Shown here piece by piece: positions 46,070 through 56,760 of a DNA stretch of 64,000 bases. The notes under the pieces were generated by a model, which searched no databases, was not told the origin of the DNA, and was given only the letters and a program-made list of their open reading frames with translations. Location: contig CAVTXI010000012.1 of NCBI GenBank assembly GCA_963738615.1, positions 992,001 to 1,056,000 of the forward strand, given 5' to 3'. Position 1 is the stretch's first letter, and each line of letters starts with the position of its first letter. The stretch is from CAVTWY01 sp963738615 (lineage in GTDB: Bacteria > Pseudomonadota > Gammaproteobacteria > Burkholderiales > Burkholderiaceae_C). A program made the position numbers and the translations under genes.

Positions 46070-46198
46070 CCTCGAGGGGCCAGCGGAAGCCGGGCATGAT
46101 CGCCGTCGACTGTGAAGCGCTGGTTTCCGGCGTGTGTGCGGTATCGACGAAACGCGACCAGGCGCAACCTCGCACCCGACGGGAGTAGGCTCTCGCGC

Positions 46199-47935
46199 AT
46201 GACGACGCCCCGCAAAACCCCCGCCGACCTACGCAGCGCGCGCTGGTTCGCCCCCGACGACTTCCGCTCCTTCGGCCACCGGTCGCGCGTGATGCAGATG
46301 GGCTATGCGCACACCGACTGGGCCGGCAAGCCGGTGATCGCGATCGTCAACACCTGGAGCGATGCCAACCAGTGCCACACGCACTTCAAGCAGCGCGTCG
46401 ACGACGTGAAGCGCGGCGTGCTTCAGGCCGGCGGCTTTCCGCTCGAGTTGCCCGCCATCTCGCTGTCGGAAGCGCTGGTCAAGCCGACAACCATGCTCTA
46501 TCGCAACTTCCTCGCGATGGAAACCGAAGAGCTGTTGCGCAGCCACCCGGTCGACGGCGCGGTGTTGATGGGCGGCTGCGACAAGACGACGCCGGGCCTG
46601 CTGATGGGCGCCTTCTCGATGGGCCTGCCGTGCATCTACCTGCCGGCTGGCCCGATGCTGCGCGGCAACTGGCGCGGGCAGGTGCTGGGTTCGGGGTCCG
46701 ACGCTTTCAAGTACTGGGACGAACGCCGCGCCGGTCGCCTGAGTGACCAGGCTTGGGTCGAGATGGAAGCCGGCATCGCGCGCAGCCATGGCACCTGCAT
46801 GACGATGGGCACCGCGGCCACGATGATGGGCATCGCCGAAGCCGTGGGCTTGACGCTGCCGGGCGCCAGCAGCATCCCCGCCGCCGACGCCAACCATGTG
46901 CGCATGAGCGCCGAATGCGGGCGCCACATCGTCGACATGGTGTGGGAAGACCTGACCCCCGCACGCATGTTGTCGCGCGCCAGCTTCGTCAACGGCATCG
47001 CGTGCGCGATGGCGATGGGGTGCAGCACCAACGCGATCATTCACCTGGTGGCCATGTCTCGTCGCGCGGGGCACGCGGTCAGCCTGGACGATTTCGACGC
47101 GGCAAGTCGCAAGATTCCGGTGATCGCGAATATCCGCCCCAGCGGTGACAAGTATTTGATGGAAGACTTCTTCTATGCGGGCGGCCTGCCGGCGATGTTG
47201 AAGCGCATCGAGCGCCACCTCGACACCACCGTACTGACCGTCAACGGCCGAACGCTCGGCGAAAACATCGCGACGGCCGAGGTCTTCGACGACGACGTCA
47301 TTCGCCCGCTGAACAAACCCATCTACGCCGAAGGCGCGCTGGCCGTGCTGCGCGGCAACCTTGCACCCGACGGCGTGGTGATGAAGCCCAGCGCCTGCGA
47401 CCCGCGCCTGCTGAAGCACACCGGCCGCGCGCTGGTCTTCGACGACTACCCCTCGCTGAAGAAAGCCGTGGACGACCCCGCACTCGACGTGACGGGTGAC
47501 GACATCCTGGTGCTGCGCAACGCCGGCCCCAAAGGCGCCGGCATGCCCGAGTGGGGCATGTTGCCGATCCCGACGAAGCTGCTGAAGCAAGGCGTGAAAG
47601 ACATGCTGCGCTTAAGCGATGCCCGCATGAGCGGCACCAGCTACGGCGGCTGCCTGCTGCACTGCTCGCCCGAAGCGGCGGTGGGCGGGCCGCTGGCGCT
47701 GGTCAAGACGGGTGACAGCATCACCGTCGACGTGCCCGGCCGCCGCATCCACCTCGAGATCACCGACGAAGAACTCGCTGCACGCCGCGCCGCGTGGAAG
47801 GCGCCCGCGCCTCGCTACGAACGCGGCTATGGCTGGATGTTCGGGCGGCACATCCTGCAGGCCGATCAGGGATGTGATTTCGACTTTCTCGAATCGAGCT
47901 TCGGTGCGGCGGTGGCCGAGCCGGATATCTTCTGA
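46199..47935 (+). CDS. IlvD/Edd-family dehydratase, sugar-acid type (arabinonate dehydratase-like)
   Basis: 578 residues from the ATG at 46199, preceded by GGGAGTAGG. The iron-sulfur and magnesium-binding segments are visible: IVNTWSDANQCHTHF, LMGGCDKTTPGLLMGAFSMGLP, SHGTCMTMGTAATMMG, and the C-terminal RMSGTSYGGCLLHCSPEAAVGGPLALVKTGD. The family includes dihydroxyacid dehydratase (IlvD) and phosphogluconate dehydratase. The Asn-Gln-Cys-His and lengths fit the sugar-acid branch (L-arabinonate/D-xylonate/fuconate). Given the sugar transporter and FucU gene 5 kb upstream, an aldonic acid substrate is likely, but the two are separated by other cassettes. Confidence 0.85.
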   Translation: MTTPRKTPADLRSARWFAPDDFRSFGHRSRVMQMGYAHTDWAGKPVIAIVNTWSDANQCHTHFKQRVDDVKRGVLQAGGFPLELPAISLSEALVKPTTMLYRNFLAMETEELLRSHPVDGAVLMGGCDKTTPGLLMGAFSMGLPCIYLPAGPMLRGNWRGQVLGSGSDAFKYWDERRAGRLSDQAWVEMEAGIARSHGTCMTMGTAATMMGIAEAVGLTLPGASSIPAADANHVRMSAECGRHIVDMVWEDLTPARMLSRASFVNGIACAMAMGCSTNAIIHLVAMSRRAGHAVSLDDFDAASRKIPVIANIRPSGDKYLMEDFFYAGGLPAMLKRIERHLDTTVLTVNGRTLGENIATAEVFDDDVIRPLNKPIYAEGALAVLRGNLAPDGVVMKPSACDPRLLKHTGRALVFDDYPSLKKAVDDPALDVTGDDILVLRNAGPKGAGMPEWGMLPIPTKLLKQGVKDMLRLSDARMSGTSYGGCLLHCSPEAAVGGPLALVKTGDSITVDVPGRRIHLEITDEELAARRAAWKAPAPRYERGYGWMFGRHILQADQGCDFDFLESSFGAAVAEPDIF

Positions 47936-47952
47936 AAGAGACCGATCGATGA

Positions 47953-48582
47953 CTACAAGGGCTGCGGTTGGCCGAGCGACTCGAACAGATCGATGATCTC
48001 GTGCAAGCGCGTGCTCGGATTCATGTTGCCGTCGGCCATCGCGTCCGCGAGAACCTGCCGCGAGTGCTTGCGCGCGTCGGGTAAGCGAACGAGGAGCGCT
48101 GCGAAAAGGCCCCGAGCACTCCCCTTCGCGTATTCGCCCATGCCATCTTCCTTGCGAAGAGCACTTGTGGCGTTGTCAGCCGCCGAGTGATTGCCGCTCG
48201 GCGCGAAAGGACTGCGTGTAAAGCGAAAGTGCAGCAGCAACCAGAACTCGTAGCACGGGTGCGATGGAATCACCGTGACCTTGGGTGGCTTGGCGGCATC
48301 CTCGAGCGCCTCTTCGAAAGTCTCGTGAGCGTCCCTGTCGATAGCGCAGTAGACGCAGTCGTAGTCTGCGCGGCGGCTCTTCGCACCTGCGACGATGCCG
48401 AGTGGATCGGTCCTTCCGATGTGCGCGATCTCCACGTCGGCGTGACATCTGAAGTGCTGCGCCGCCTCTTGAAGGTACGTGCGGGAGGACTTGGCGTCCT
48501 CGTAAATGATCAGTACGCGCGGCTGCGGCTTGTACCTCGCCGGTCGTCGAGCAAAGGACGAGGCTTTTCGAACCACGGTCAC
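47953..48582 (-). CDS. rloB: RloB-family protein (second component of RloAB / AbiL-like defence)
   Basis: 209 residues. It opens with a basic tail, then VLIIYEDAKSSRTYLQEAAQHF near 23-44, where RloB proteins usually have an E-G-E-x-T-E motif; DYDCVYCAIDRDAHETFEEA near 75-92; and IPSHPCYEFWLLLHFRFT near 105-122. These acidic clusters resemble a TOPRIM-like nuclease site. The gene overlaps the ATPase gene by 4 bases. RloA/RloB pairs (AbiLi/AbiLii) act in phage abortive infection; the mechanism is not settled. The Tyr-Glu-Asp variant at the first motif may be subfamily-specific. Confidence 0.78.
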   Translation of the reverse strand: MTVVRKASSFARRPARYKPQPRVLIIYEDAKSSRTYLQEAAQHFRCHADVEIAHIGRTDPLGIVAGAKSRRADYDCVYCAIDRDAHETFEEALEDAAKPPKVTVIPSHPCYEFWLLLHFRFTRSPFAPSGNHSAADNATSALRKEDGMGEYAKGSARGLFAALLVRLPDARKHSRQVLADAMADGNMNPSTRLHEIIDLFESLGQPQPL

Positions 48583-49853
48583 CCCGCGGTCATGAGCGGC
48601 AGTCCTCGGTACCTTCCTTCGTAATAGCGCTTCTCGATGTCCTCGCTCTGCCGGCCTTTGAACTCATGGATCGACCTCAGCTGAGTCGCGCCGTTTGCGT
48701 CCCGCTCGGTGAGCCAGATCTGGTCGCGCCGCAAGAGCTTGCTGTCCATGAGGTGCGTGTCGTGCGTCGTGAAGATGAGCTGCGACACACTTGGCGCGCT
48801 CGAGTGCTTTGCGACGAGAGCTTCGACAATCTTCGGATGCAGGCTGCTGTCGATCTCGTCGATCACGAGCAGACACCTCGCGTCGCCCCGGGTGCGGGCG
48901 TCCCTCATCACCCATGGCAGCCAGAAGCCGAAGAGGTTCTTGGTTCCCTCCGATTCGTCTTCGTAGTCGATGTCGGATTCGCCGAGCGATGTCCGATGGG
49001 TTAGCCGGGTTTTGTATAGACGCGGTGACTTCGAAGGCCTCGCTGATGCGAGGCCCAACGTAACAGCCGCCAGACTGGCCCTATCGTCATCAATCGACTC
49101 GACCGTCACCTTCGTGATCGGAACATCCAATTCGCGCAAGAACGAGGACACCTCCTCGACGGCATACCCTTCCTGGAGCAGGCCCTGAGTTGCAGATGCC
49201 GCGAGCCTCACGTCGCCGCTCATCAAAAGATGTGACGATTTGGAAAGCCACTCGAAAGGAGCTCGCAGGACCTGCATATCGCTGCTGCTGTTGGCCACGG
49301 CCTGAGCCATGAAGAGCGTCGTTGGGTTGGTGAGCTTCTTCCACGCATCCGTCACGTCGGCAGTCGCCTCGGCCGATAGCGATGGACCGAAGACATACGT
49401 CTCGTTGCTGCCGTCAAAGCGGCGTTCGTAAATCAAGCTCTCCTTGCCGCGAGGGAAAGACACCAAGCGTTCGAGGACGATCCGCGTCTGCGTCGCAGCC
49501 AGTTCGTACGAGTAGCGCAGTCCAGCGCGTATGAAGTGGATCTCGAATGCGCTCGGCTTGTCGGTCAGCGTCTTGTCGAACCTGAACGGCGCAACCGGCA
49601 ACGGGTCCGGGTGCGGCGTCGGCGTGCGATTAGCAATCGTCGAGATGACGTCGAGTGCGCGTAGAAGATTGCTCTTGCCGGACGCATTCGGACCGTAGAT
49701 GGCCACCGCCTTCAGGAGGTCCGGAAAGCGTTCGCCGGACAACTCTGGCGAGAAGGTGTTCTCCTTCTTCCCGAGCCGTGCGGCGGCAACCATCGAGAGC
49801 GTTTGGCGTTCTCGAAACGACCGAAAATTTGCAACTGAGAACTCGATCAACAT
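48579..49853 (-). CDS. rloA: AAA15-family ATPase, RloA-like (defence pair with RloB)
   Basis: 424 residues from MLIEFSVANFRSFRERQTLSMVA, the usual start of AAA15/OLD-like SMC-type ATPases. Walker A is IYGPNASGKSN near residues 53-63. The ABC-type signature region lies near YEDESEGTKNLFGF, Walker B is CLLVIDEIDSSLHP near 325-338, and LIFTTHDTHLMD carries the switch histidine. RloA senses or gates activation of the partner effector. Its codon use is a little less GC-biased than neighbouring metabolic genes, in keeping with horizontal origin, though I did not measure it. It is divergent from the dioxygenase gene. Confidence 0.85.
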   Translation of the reverse strand: MLIEFSVANFRSFRERQTLSMVAAARLGKKENTFSPELSGERFPDLLKAVAIYGPNASGKSNLLRALDVISTIANRTPTPHPDPLPVAPFRFDKTLTDKPSAFEIHFIRAGLRYSYELAATQTRIVLERLVSFPRGKESLIYERRFDGSNETYVFGPSLSAEATADVTDAWKKLTNPTTLFMAQAVANSSSDMQVLRAPFEWLSKSSHLLMSGDVRLAASATQGLLQEGYAVEEVSSFLRELDVPITKVTVESIDDDRASLAAVTLGLASARPSKSPRLYKTRLTHRTSLGESDIDYEDESEGTKNLFGFWLPWVMRDARTRGDARCLLVIDEIDSSLHPKIVEALVAKHSSAPSVSQLIFTTHDTHLMDSKLLRRDQIWLTERDANGATQLRSIHEFKGRQSEDIEKRYYEGRYRGLPLMTAG

Positions 49854-50003
49854 GTCGGAGATCTCACCTGTGAGAACGGAATCATCATAGACGGATAGGT
49901 AGCCGAGTCGTTTTGCTGCTGAAAATATGCACCAAACCCGACATCGCGCGCTTGGGGGCTGGCGATGTGTCCCCTATTGACCTGACGCAACGAGGATCCT
50001 GCA

Positions 50004-50816
50004 ATGACGAAGCGACTGCCAACGTTCTTTGTGTCCCACGGCGGCGGGCCATGGCCGTGGATGCATGGCATGGTCGAAGGGCCGTACGCCAAGCTAGCCG
50101 AGTCGCTGCAGCACATGCCGGCCGACGCAGGCGGCCCGCCGCGCGCCATCGTGATGGTGTCGGCGCATTGGGAGGCGCCCACCTTCACAGTGCAGGCACA
50201 TCCGCGCCCGCCGATGATCTACGACTACGGCGGGTTCCCCGAGCACACGTACCGCATCCGCTACGAATCGGCGGGTGATCCGGCGTTGGCCGCGCGCGTG
50301 GCAAGCCTGCTGCGCGACGCGGGCATGGCGGCCGCGCTGGATGCGCAACGCGGCTATGACCACGGCATGTTCGCGCCGATGGCGGTTGCCTATCCGAACG
50401 CGGACATGCCGACGATCCAACTGTCGCTGCTGGTCGGGTTGGACCCGCGGGTGCACCTCGACGTGGGGCGCGCGCTTGCGCCGCTTCGCGACGAAGGCGT
50501 GCTGCTGGTCGGCAGCGGCCTGAGCTATCACAACCTGCGCGCCTTCGGCCCCGCCGCAGCGGGCGCTTCGACCGCGTTCGACGCGTGGTTGCACCAGGCG
50601 ATGGCGATGCCACCGGCGCAACGCACCGCGGCGCTGCTCGACTGGGCGCGTGCACCTGCCGCGCGTGCGGCGCATCCACGCGAAGAACACCTGCTGCCCC
50701 TGATGGTCGCCGTGGGCGCAGCCGAGCAAGACGCCGCCCACGTGGTCTATCACGAGCAAGGATTCATGGGCGGCGTGACAGCCTCGAGCTTTCGCTTTGG
50801 CCCGCCTGCCGACTGA
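50004..50816 (+). CDS. DODA-type (LigB superfamily) extradiol ring-cleaving dioxygenase
   Basis: 270 residues. The likely iron ligands and catalytic histidines are in PTFFVSHGGGPW, IVMVSAHWEAPTF, GYDHGMFAPMAVAYP and HPREEHLLPLMVAVGAA, the pattern of class III extradiol dioxygenases such as YgiD and plant DODA. The natural substrate of such bacterial enzymes is usually a catechol such as L-DOPA. It is followed 46 bases later by the Bug receptor gene, perhaps in one transcript. The start follows AGGATCC, a weak ribosome site. Confidence 0.88.
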   Translation: MTKRLPTFFVSHGGGPWPWMHGMVEGPYAKLAESLQHMPADAGGPPRAIVMVSAHWEAPTFTVQAHPRPPMIYDYGGFPEHTYRIRYESAGDPALAARVASLLRDAGMAAALDAQRGYDHGMFAPMAVAYPNADMPTIQLSLLVGLDPRVHLDVGRALAPLRDEGVLLVGSGLSYHNLRAFGPAAAGASTAFDAWLHQAMAMPPAQRTAALLDWARAPAARAAHPREEHLLPLMVAVGAAEQDAAHVVYHEQGFMGGVTASSFRFGPPAD

Positions 50817-50862
50817 GGTTGGGCGAAACTCGAGGCACATCAACGCACACACAAGGACCAGC

Positions 50863-51846
50863 ATGACCACGCGCCGCACCATCCTGCAATCCGGCACTGC
50901 CCTCGCGACCTCGGTCGCCGCTGCACCGTTCACGCTGGCCCGCGCCGCCACCTGGCCCGACAAGACGCTGAAGATCGTTGTCCCCTTCCCGCCCGGTGGC
51001 ACATCCAACGTCATCGCGCGCCTGATCGCGCAGCCGTTGGGCGAGATGATGAAGACGAACGTGATCGTCGAGAACAAGACCGGCGCCAACGGTGCGGTCG
51101 GCGCGGCCGCGGTCGCACAGTCGAATGACGAGCACACGATGCTGCTGTCGGATATGAGCGCGCTGGCGATCAACGCCGTGATGGACAAGGCGTTGCCGTA
51201 CAAGCCCGATCAACTGGCCGGCGCCACGCTGCTGGCGTACTCGCCGCACCTGCTGTGCACGAACCCGAACGTGGCGGCAAAAACCGTTCGCGAGTTGGCC
51301 GAGTTGTCGAAGACCAAGGCGATCAACATCGCGTCGTCGGGCATTGGCTCGGCGAATCATCTCGGCGCGGTCGAGATCGCGTTGGACACCGGCATGAAGT
51401 TCGTTCACGTGCCCTTCCGCGGCGGCGCGCAGAGCATCGCCGACGTGGCCGCGGGCAACACACAGTTGGTGCTGAACGGCATGGTGGCGACGCTGCCGCT
51501 GGTGCAAAGCGGGCGGCTGAAGCTGCTGGGCATCAGCAAGCGCACGCGCATGGCGCTTCTGCCCGATGCACCAACCATCGCCGAGCAGGGCGTGAAGGAC
51601 TTCGAGTCGGGCACCTACCAGGGCATCGCGATCCCGAGCGCGATGAACAAGGCGAACGCCGAAAAACTGTCGACCGCGCTGATCGCCGTGATCCGCACCC
51701 CCGACATCCGCGCACGCCTGGCCGCGCTGGGCGCCGAGGTGATGACATCGACGCCAAAAGAGACCAGCGACTTCCTGGTGCGCGAAGGCAAGCGCTGGAG
51801 CGGCCTGATCGCGCGTGCGGGCAAGCAGTTGGAAGGGAACATTTGA
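50863..51846 (+). CDS. Bug-family tripartite tricarboxylate transporter substrate-binding protein
   Basis: 327 residues from MTTRRTILQSGTALATSVAAAPFTLARA, a Tat-like or Sec signal peptide with an Arg-Arg near the start. The mature part has WPDKTLKIVVPFPPGGTSNVIARLIAQPLGE, the Bug-family hallmark, GANGAVGAAAVAQS, and VPFRGGAQSIADVAAGNTQLVLNGMVATLP. These proteins capture carboxylates in the periplasm. No TctA/TctB membrane genes are nearby, which is common for this greatly expanded Burkholderiales family. The next gene overlaps its stop. Confidence 0.92.
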   Translation: MTTRRTILQSGTALATSVAAAPFTLARAATWPDKTLKIVVPFPPGGTSNVIARLIAQPLGEMMKTNVIVENKTGANGAVGAAAVAQSNDEHTMLLSDMSALAINAVMDKALPYKPDQLAGATLLAYSPHLLCTNPNVAAKTVRELAELSKTKAINIASSGIGSANHLGAVEIALDTGMKFVHVPFRGGAQSIADVAAGNTQLVLNGMVATLPLVQSGRLKLLGISKRTRMALLPDAPTIAEQGVKDFESGTYQGIAIPSAMNKANAEKLSTALIAVIRTPDIRARLAALGAEVMTSTPKETSDFLVREGKRWSGLIARAGKQLEGNI

Positions 51847-52652
51847 AGAACGAAGGCAGTCCGCTGCAACCGCACACTCCGGCGGCGCACGAACCATCGT
51901 CGCGCGAAGGCGCCATCCTCAATATCAGCGCGTACCGCTTCATCGCGCTGCCAGACGCGCCGTCTCTGCGCGAGCGCCTGTTCGAGCGCGCACAGGCTTG
52001 CGGTCTGAAGGGCACGGTGTTGTTGGCCGAGGAAGGCATCAACCTCTTCGTCGCGGGCGCGCCCGAAGGTGCTCGCGACTGGCTAGCCGCATTGCGCGCC
52101 GATGCGCGATTCATGGACCTGGACGTGAAGGAAAGTTGGAGCGACGAAATTCCGTTTCGGCACCTGCGCGTGAAAGTCAAGCGTGAAATCATCCGGATGA
52201 ATCAACCGCAGATCGCACCCGCGGCGGGGCGTGCGCCCGCCGTCACGGCGCAGACGCTCGCACGATGGCTCGAGGCCGGCCGCTGCGACGAGGGCCGTGA
52301 ACTGGTGCTGCTGGACACGCGCAACGCCTTCGAGGTCGACGCAGGCGCGTTCGAAGGCGCGCTGCAGTGGCGGTTGTCCCGCTTCTCCGACTTTCCCGCA
52401 GCGGCGCGCGCGCACCGCGACGAATTGGCGGGCCGCACGGTCGTGACCTACTGCACCGGCGGCATCCGCTGCGAAAAGGCCGCGCTGGCGTTGCGCGACC
52501 AGGGCGTCGAACACGTGCTGCAACTCGACGGCGGCATCCTGCGCTACTTCGAGCAGACCGACGGTGCGCCGCATTGGCGCGGGCGCTGCTTTGTATTCGA
52601 TGCTCGCGAGTCACTCGATACCGAATTAACCGAACCAGATCACCATGCCTGA
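51843..52652 (+). CDS. trhO: tRNA uridine-34 hydroxylase TrhO (rhodanese domain)
   Basis: 269 residues if started at the TTG at 51843 that overlaps the Bug stop (TTGA); there is no ATG before the conserved start ILNISAYRFIALPD. The N-terminal half has GLKGTVLLAEEGINLFVAG. The rhodanese domain has the catalytic C204 in VVTYCTGGIRCEKAALAL. TrhO (formerly UPF0176/YceA) makes 5-hydroxyuridine at position 34 of tRNAs using prephenate and oxygen. Length is slightly short of E. coli TrhO. The rraA-like gene begins 8 bases before its stop. Confidence 0.88.
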   Translation: MKNEGSPLQPHTPAAHEPSSREGAILNISAYRFIALPDAPSLRERLFERAQACGLKGTVLLAEEGINLFVAGAPEGARDWLAALRADARFMDLDVKESWSDEIPFRHLRVKVKREIIRMNQPQIAPAAGRAPAVTAQTLARWLEAGRCDEGRELVLLDTRNAFEVDAGAFEGALQWRLSRFSDFPAAARAHRDELAGRTVVTYCTGGIRCEKAALALRDQGVEHVLQLDGGILRYFEQTDGAPHWRGRCFVFDARESLDTELTEPDHHA

Positions 52653-53376
52653 AACCCAATACTCCCTCGACGACGCCACGCGCAACAAGCTCATGGGCGT
52701 CAGCACGGCCACGCTGTGCACAGCGCTCTTCAAGCGCGGCCTGCGTCAGCAGTTCATCCAGGACGTGCGCCCGTTGAACGCGAACCTGCCGAACATGGTC
52801 GGCCCCGCCTTCACGCTGCGCTACATGCCCGCGCGCGAAGACCTGAACCCCATCAGCGTGTTCCAGGACCGCGACCATCCGCAACGCAAGGCGGTCGAGA
52901 CCTGCCCGCCCGGCGCGGTCTTCGTGATCGACAGCCGCAAAGACGCTCGCGCCGCCTCCGCCGGCGGCATCCTCGTCACGCGATTGATGAAGCGCGGCGT
53001 CGCGGGCGTGGTCACCGACGGCGGCTTTCGCGACAGCCCCGAAATCGCCAAGCTGCCCTTCCCCGCGTACCACGCGCGGCCCAGCGCGCCGACCAACATC
53101 ACGCTGCACCACGCGATCGACATCAACGTGCCCATTGGCTGTGGCGACGCGCCGGTGTTCCCCGGCGACATCGTCGTCGGCGACGCCGAGGGCGTGGTCG
53201 TGATTCCGGCGCACCTGACCGACGAGATAGCGACCGAGGCGGTCGAGATGACGGCGTTCGAAGACTTCGTGCAGGAACGCGTGCAAGCGGGTCAGTCGAT
53301 CCTGGGGCTTTATCCGCCAACCGACGAGAGCAACAAGGTGGCGTTCGAGGCTTGGCGGAAGACGACGGGGCGGTGA
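52645..53376 (+). CDS. RraA-family protein (hydroxymethyl-oxoglutarate aldolase / regulator-like)
   Basis: 243 residues. The RraA fold is visible in VSTATLCTALFKRGLRQQF, NMVGPAFTLRYMP, CPPGAVFVIDSRKDARAASAGGILVTRLMKRGVAGVVTDGGFRDSPEI and GDIVVGDAEGVVVIPAHL. The GGILVTRLMKRGVAGVVTDGGFRD stretch supplies the Arg-Asp pair used by HMG/CHA aldolases for divalent metal and substrate. It could be an oxaloacetate decarboxylase/aldolase or a relative without that role. It begins in overlap with trhO. Confidence 0.85.
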   Translation: MPETQYSLDDATRNKLMGVSTATLCTALFKRGLRQQFIQDVRPLNANLPNMVGPAFTLRYMPAREDLNPISVFQDRDHPQRKAVETCPPGAVFVIDSRKDARAASAGGILVTRLMKRGVAGVVTDGGFRDSPEIAKLPFPAYHARPSAPTNITLHHAIDINVPIGCGDAPVFPGDIVVGDAEGVVVIPAHLTDEIATEAVEMTAFEDFVQERVQAGQSILGLYPPTDESNKVAFEAWRKTTGR

Positions 53377-53401
53377 GGGCGAGCTGAGCAGCGGACACCG
53401 T

Positions 53402-55372
<1,971 letters not shown>

Positions 55373-55384
55373 ACGGCGCCGCGG

Positions 55385-56674
55385 TCACGGCTTGCCGTCG
55401 AGGCAGTGCTTGGTGCGCGTGTCGTAGCGCCCGCAGTTGACGGGGTCGGTCCAGTCGGCGACGAGGTGCTTGCTGTCGGGCAGGTAGTCGGACCAGACGT
55501 CGCCGGGCACCACGCCCTTGGTCTTCCAGACGATCCGGAACTGGCCGTTGCTCTGGATGCGGCCGATCAGCACCGGCTTGCTGATCGTGTGGCTGGCCAG
55601 CATCTCGGCATCGCCGCCGCTGAGGTTGGGGATCTTGACGCCGATGATCGAGCGTCGTACCGGCTTCGCGTCGAAGCTGCCCGCCTTCTCGACCGCCTTC
55701 ACCCACATGTTGAAGCCGATGTAGTGCGCCTCCATCGGGTCGTTGGTGATCGCGGCACCGTCGCCGATGAACGCTCGCCAGCGCGGGATGAACTCGCCGT
55801 TCAGCGGCGACTTGACCGACATGAAGTAGCTCCACGCCGCCAGATGCCCGGCGAGCAGCGCCGGGTCCATGCGGGTGAGCTCGCTCTCGCCGATCGAGAA
55901 GGCCATCACTGGAATCTGATCGGCCAAGACCTTCTGCCGCGACAGCTCGGCATAGAACGGCACGTTGGCATCGCCGTTCACCGTCGAGATCACCGCCGTG
56001 CGCTTGCCGCCGGCGCCGAACGCCTTGATGTCTTGCACGATCGCGCGCCAGTCGCCGTGCCCGAACGGCGTGTACGCCGTCATCACGTCCTGCGGCGCCA
56101 CGCCCTGCGTGCCGAGCCATGCGGCGAGGATGCGGTTGGTCGTGCGGGGGTAAACGTAGTCGGTGCCGACCAGTGCCCAGCGCTCGATTCCCATGTCGAT
56201 CTTCAGGTACTCGACGGCGGGAATGGCCTGCTGGTTGGGCGTGGCGCCGGTGTAGAAGATGCTGCGCGAAGACTCCTCGCCCTCCCACTGCACCGGGTAG
56301 AAAAGAAGCCCGTCGAGTGCTTCGAACACCGGCAGCACGCTCTTGCGCGAGACCGACGTCCAGCAGCCGAACACCGCTGCCGCGCGCTCCTCATGAAGCA
56401 GGTGGCGCGCCCGCTCGGCGAAGCGCGGCCAGTCCGATGCCGGATCGACGATCACCGGTTCGATCTGCCGCCCGAGCAGGCCGCCCTTGCGGTTCTGCTC
56501 GTGGATCAGCATCAGCATCACGTCCTTCAGGATCGATTCGCTGATCGCCATCGTGCCGCTCAGCGAGTGCAGGATGCCGACCTTCACCGACTCGGCGGCA
56601 GACGCCGCGCGCACCCATGGGGCGGCCACGCAAGCCAGCAGCGACCGCGAGGCGATTCGGCGGCGGACGTCCAT
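55385..56674 (-). CDS. UrtA/AmiC-like periplasmic binding protein, probable sensor partner
   Basis: 429 residues from MDVRRRIASRSLLACVAAPWVRAASAAESV, a signal peptide with Arg-Arg-Arg at the front. The mature protein begins VKVGILHSLSGTMAISESILKDVMLM and keeps GGLLGRQIEPVIVDPASDWPRFAERA, LFYPVQWEGEESSRSIFYTGATPNQQ and WALVGTDYVYPRTTNRI, the urea/short-amide-binding UrtA group. It lies between the response regulator (convergent, 12 bases) and the kinase (divergent, 86 bases). No urtBCDE genes are present. I infer that it presents a ligand, perhaps urea or an amide, to the kinase. Confidence 0.85.
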   Translation of the reverse strand: MDVRRRIASRSLLACVAAPWVRAASAAESVKVGILHSLSGTMAISESILKDVMLMLIHEQNRKGGLLGRQIEPVIVDPASDWPRFAERARHLLHEERAAAVFGCWTSVSRKSVLPVFEALDGLLFYPVQWEGEESSRSIFYTGATPNQQAIPAVEYLKIDMGIERWALVGTDYVYPRTTNRILAAWLGTQGVAPQDVMTAYTPFGHGDWRAIVQDIKAFGAGGKRTAVISTVNGDANVPFYAELSRQKVLADQIPVMAFSIGESELTRMDPALLAGHLAAWSYFMSVKSPLNGEFIPRWRAFIGDGAAITNDPMEAHYIGFNMWVKAVEKAGSFDAKPVRRSIIGVKIPNLSGGDAEMLASHTISKPVLIGRIQSNGQFRIVWKTKGVVPGDVWSDYLPDSKHLVADWTDPVNCGRYDTRTKHCLDGKP

Positions 56675-56760
56675 ACCGGGCCCCTCCTCCATCTTGGACG
56701 CGCGGCGCGCACCCTGCAACTTAGGATAGCGGTACTTCTCGATCGGGTCGTGCCATTGCC

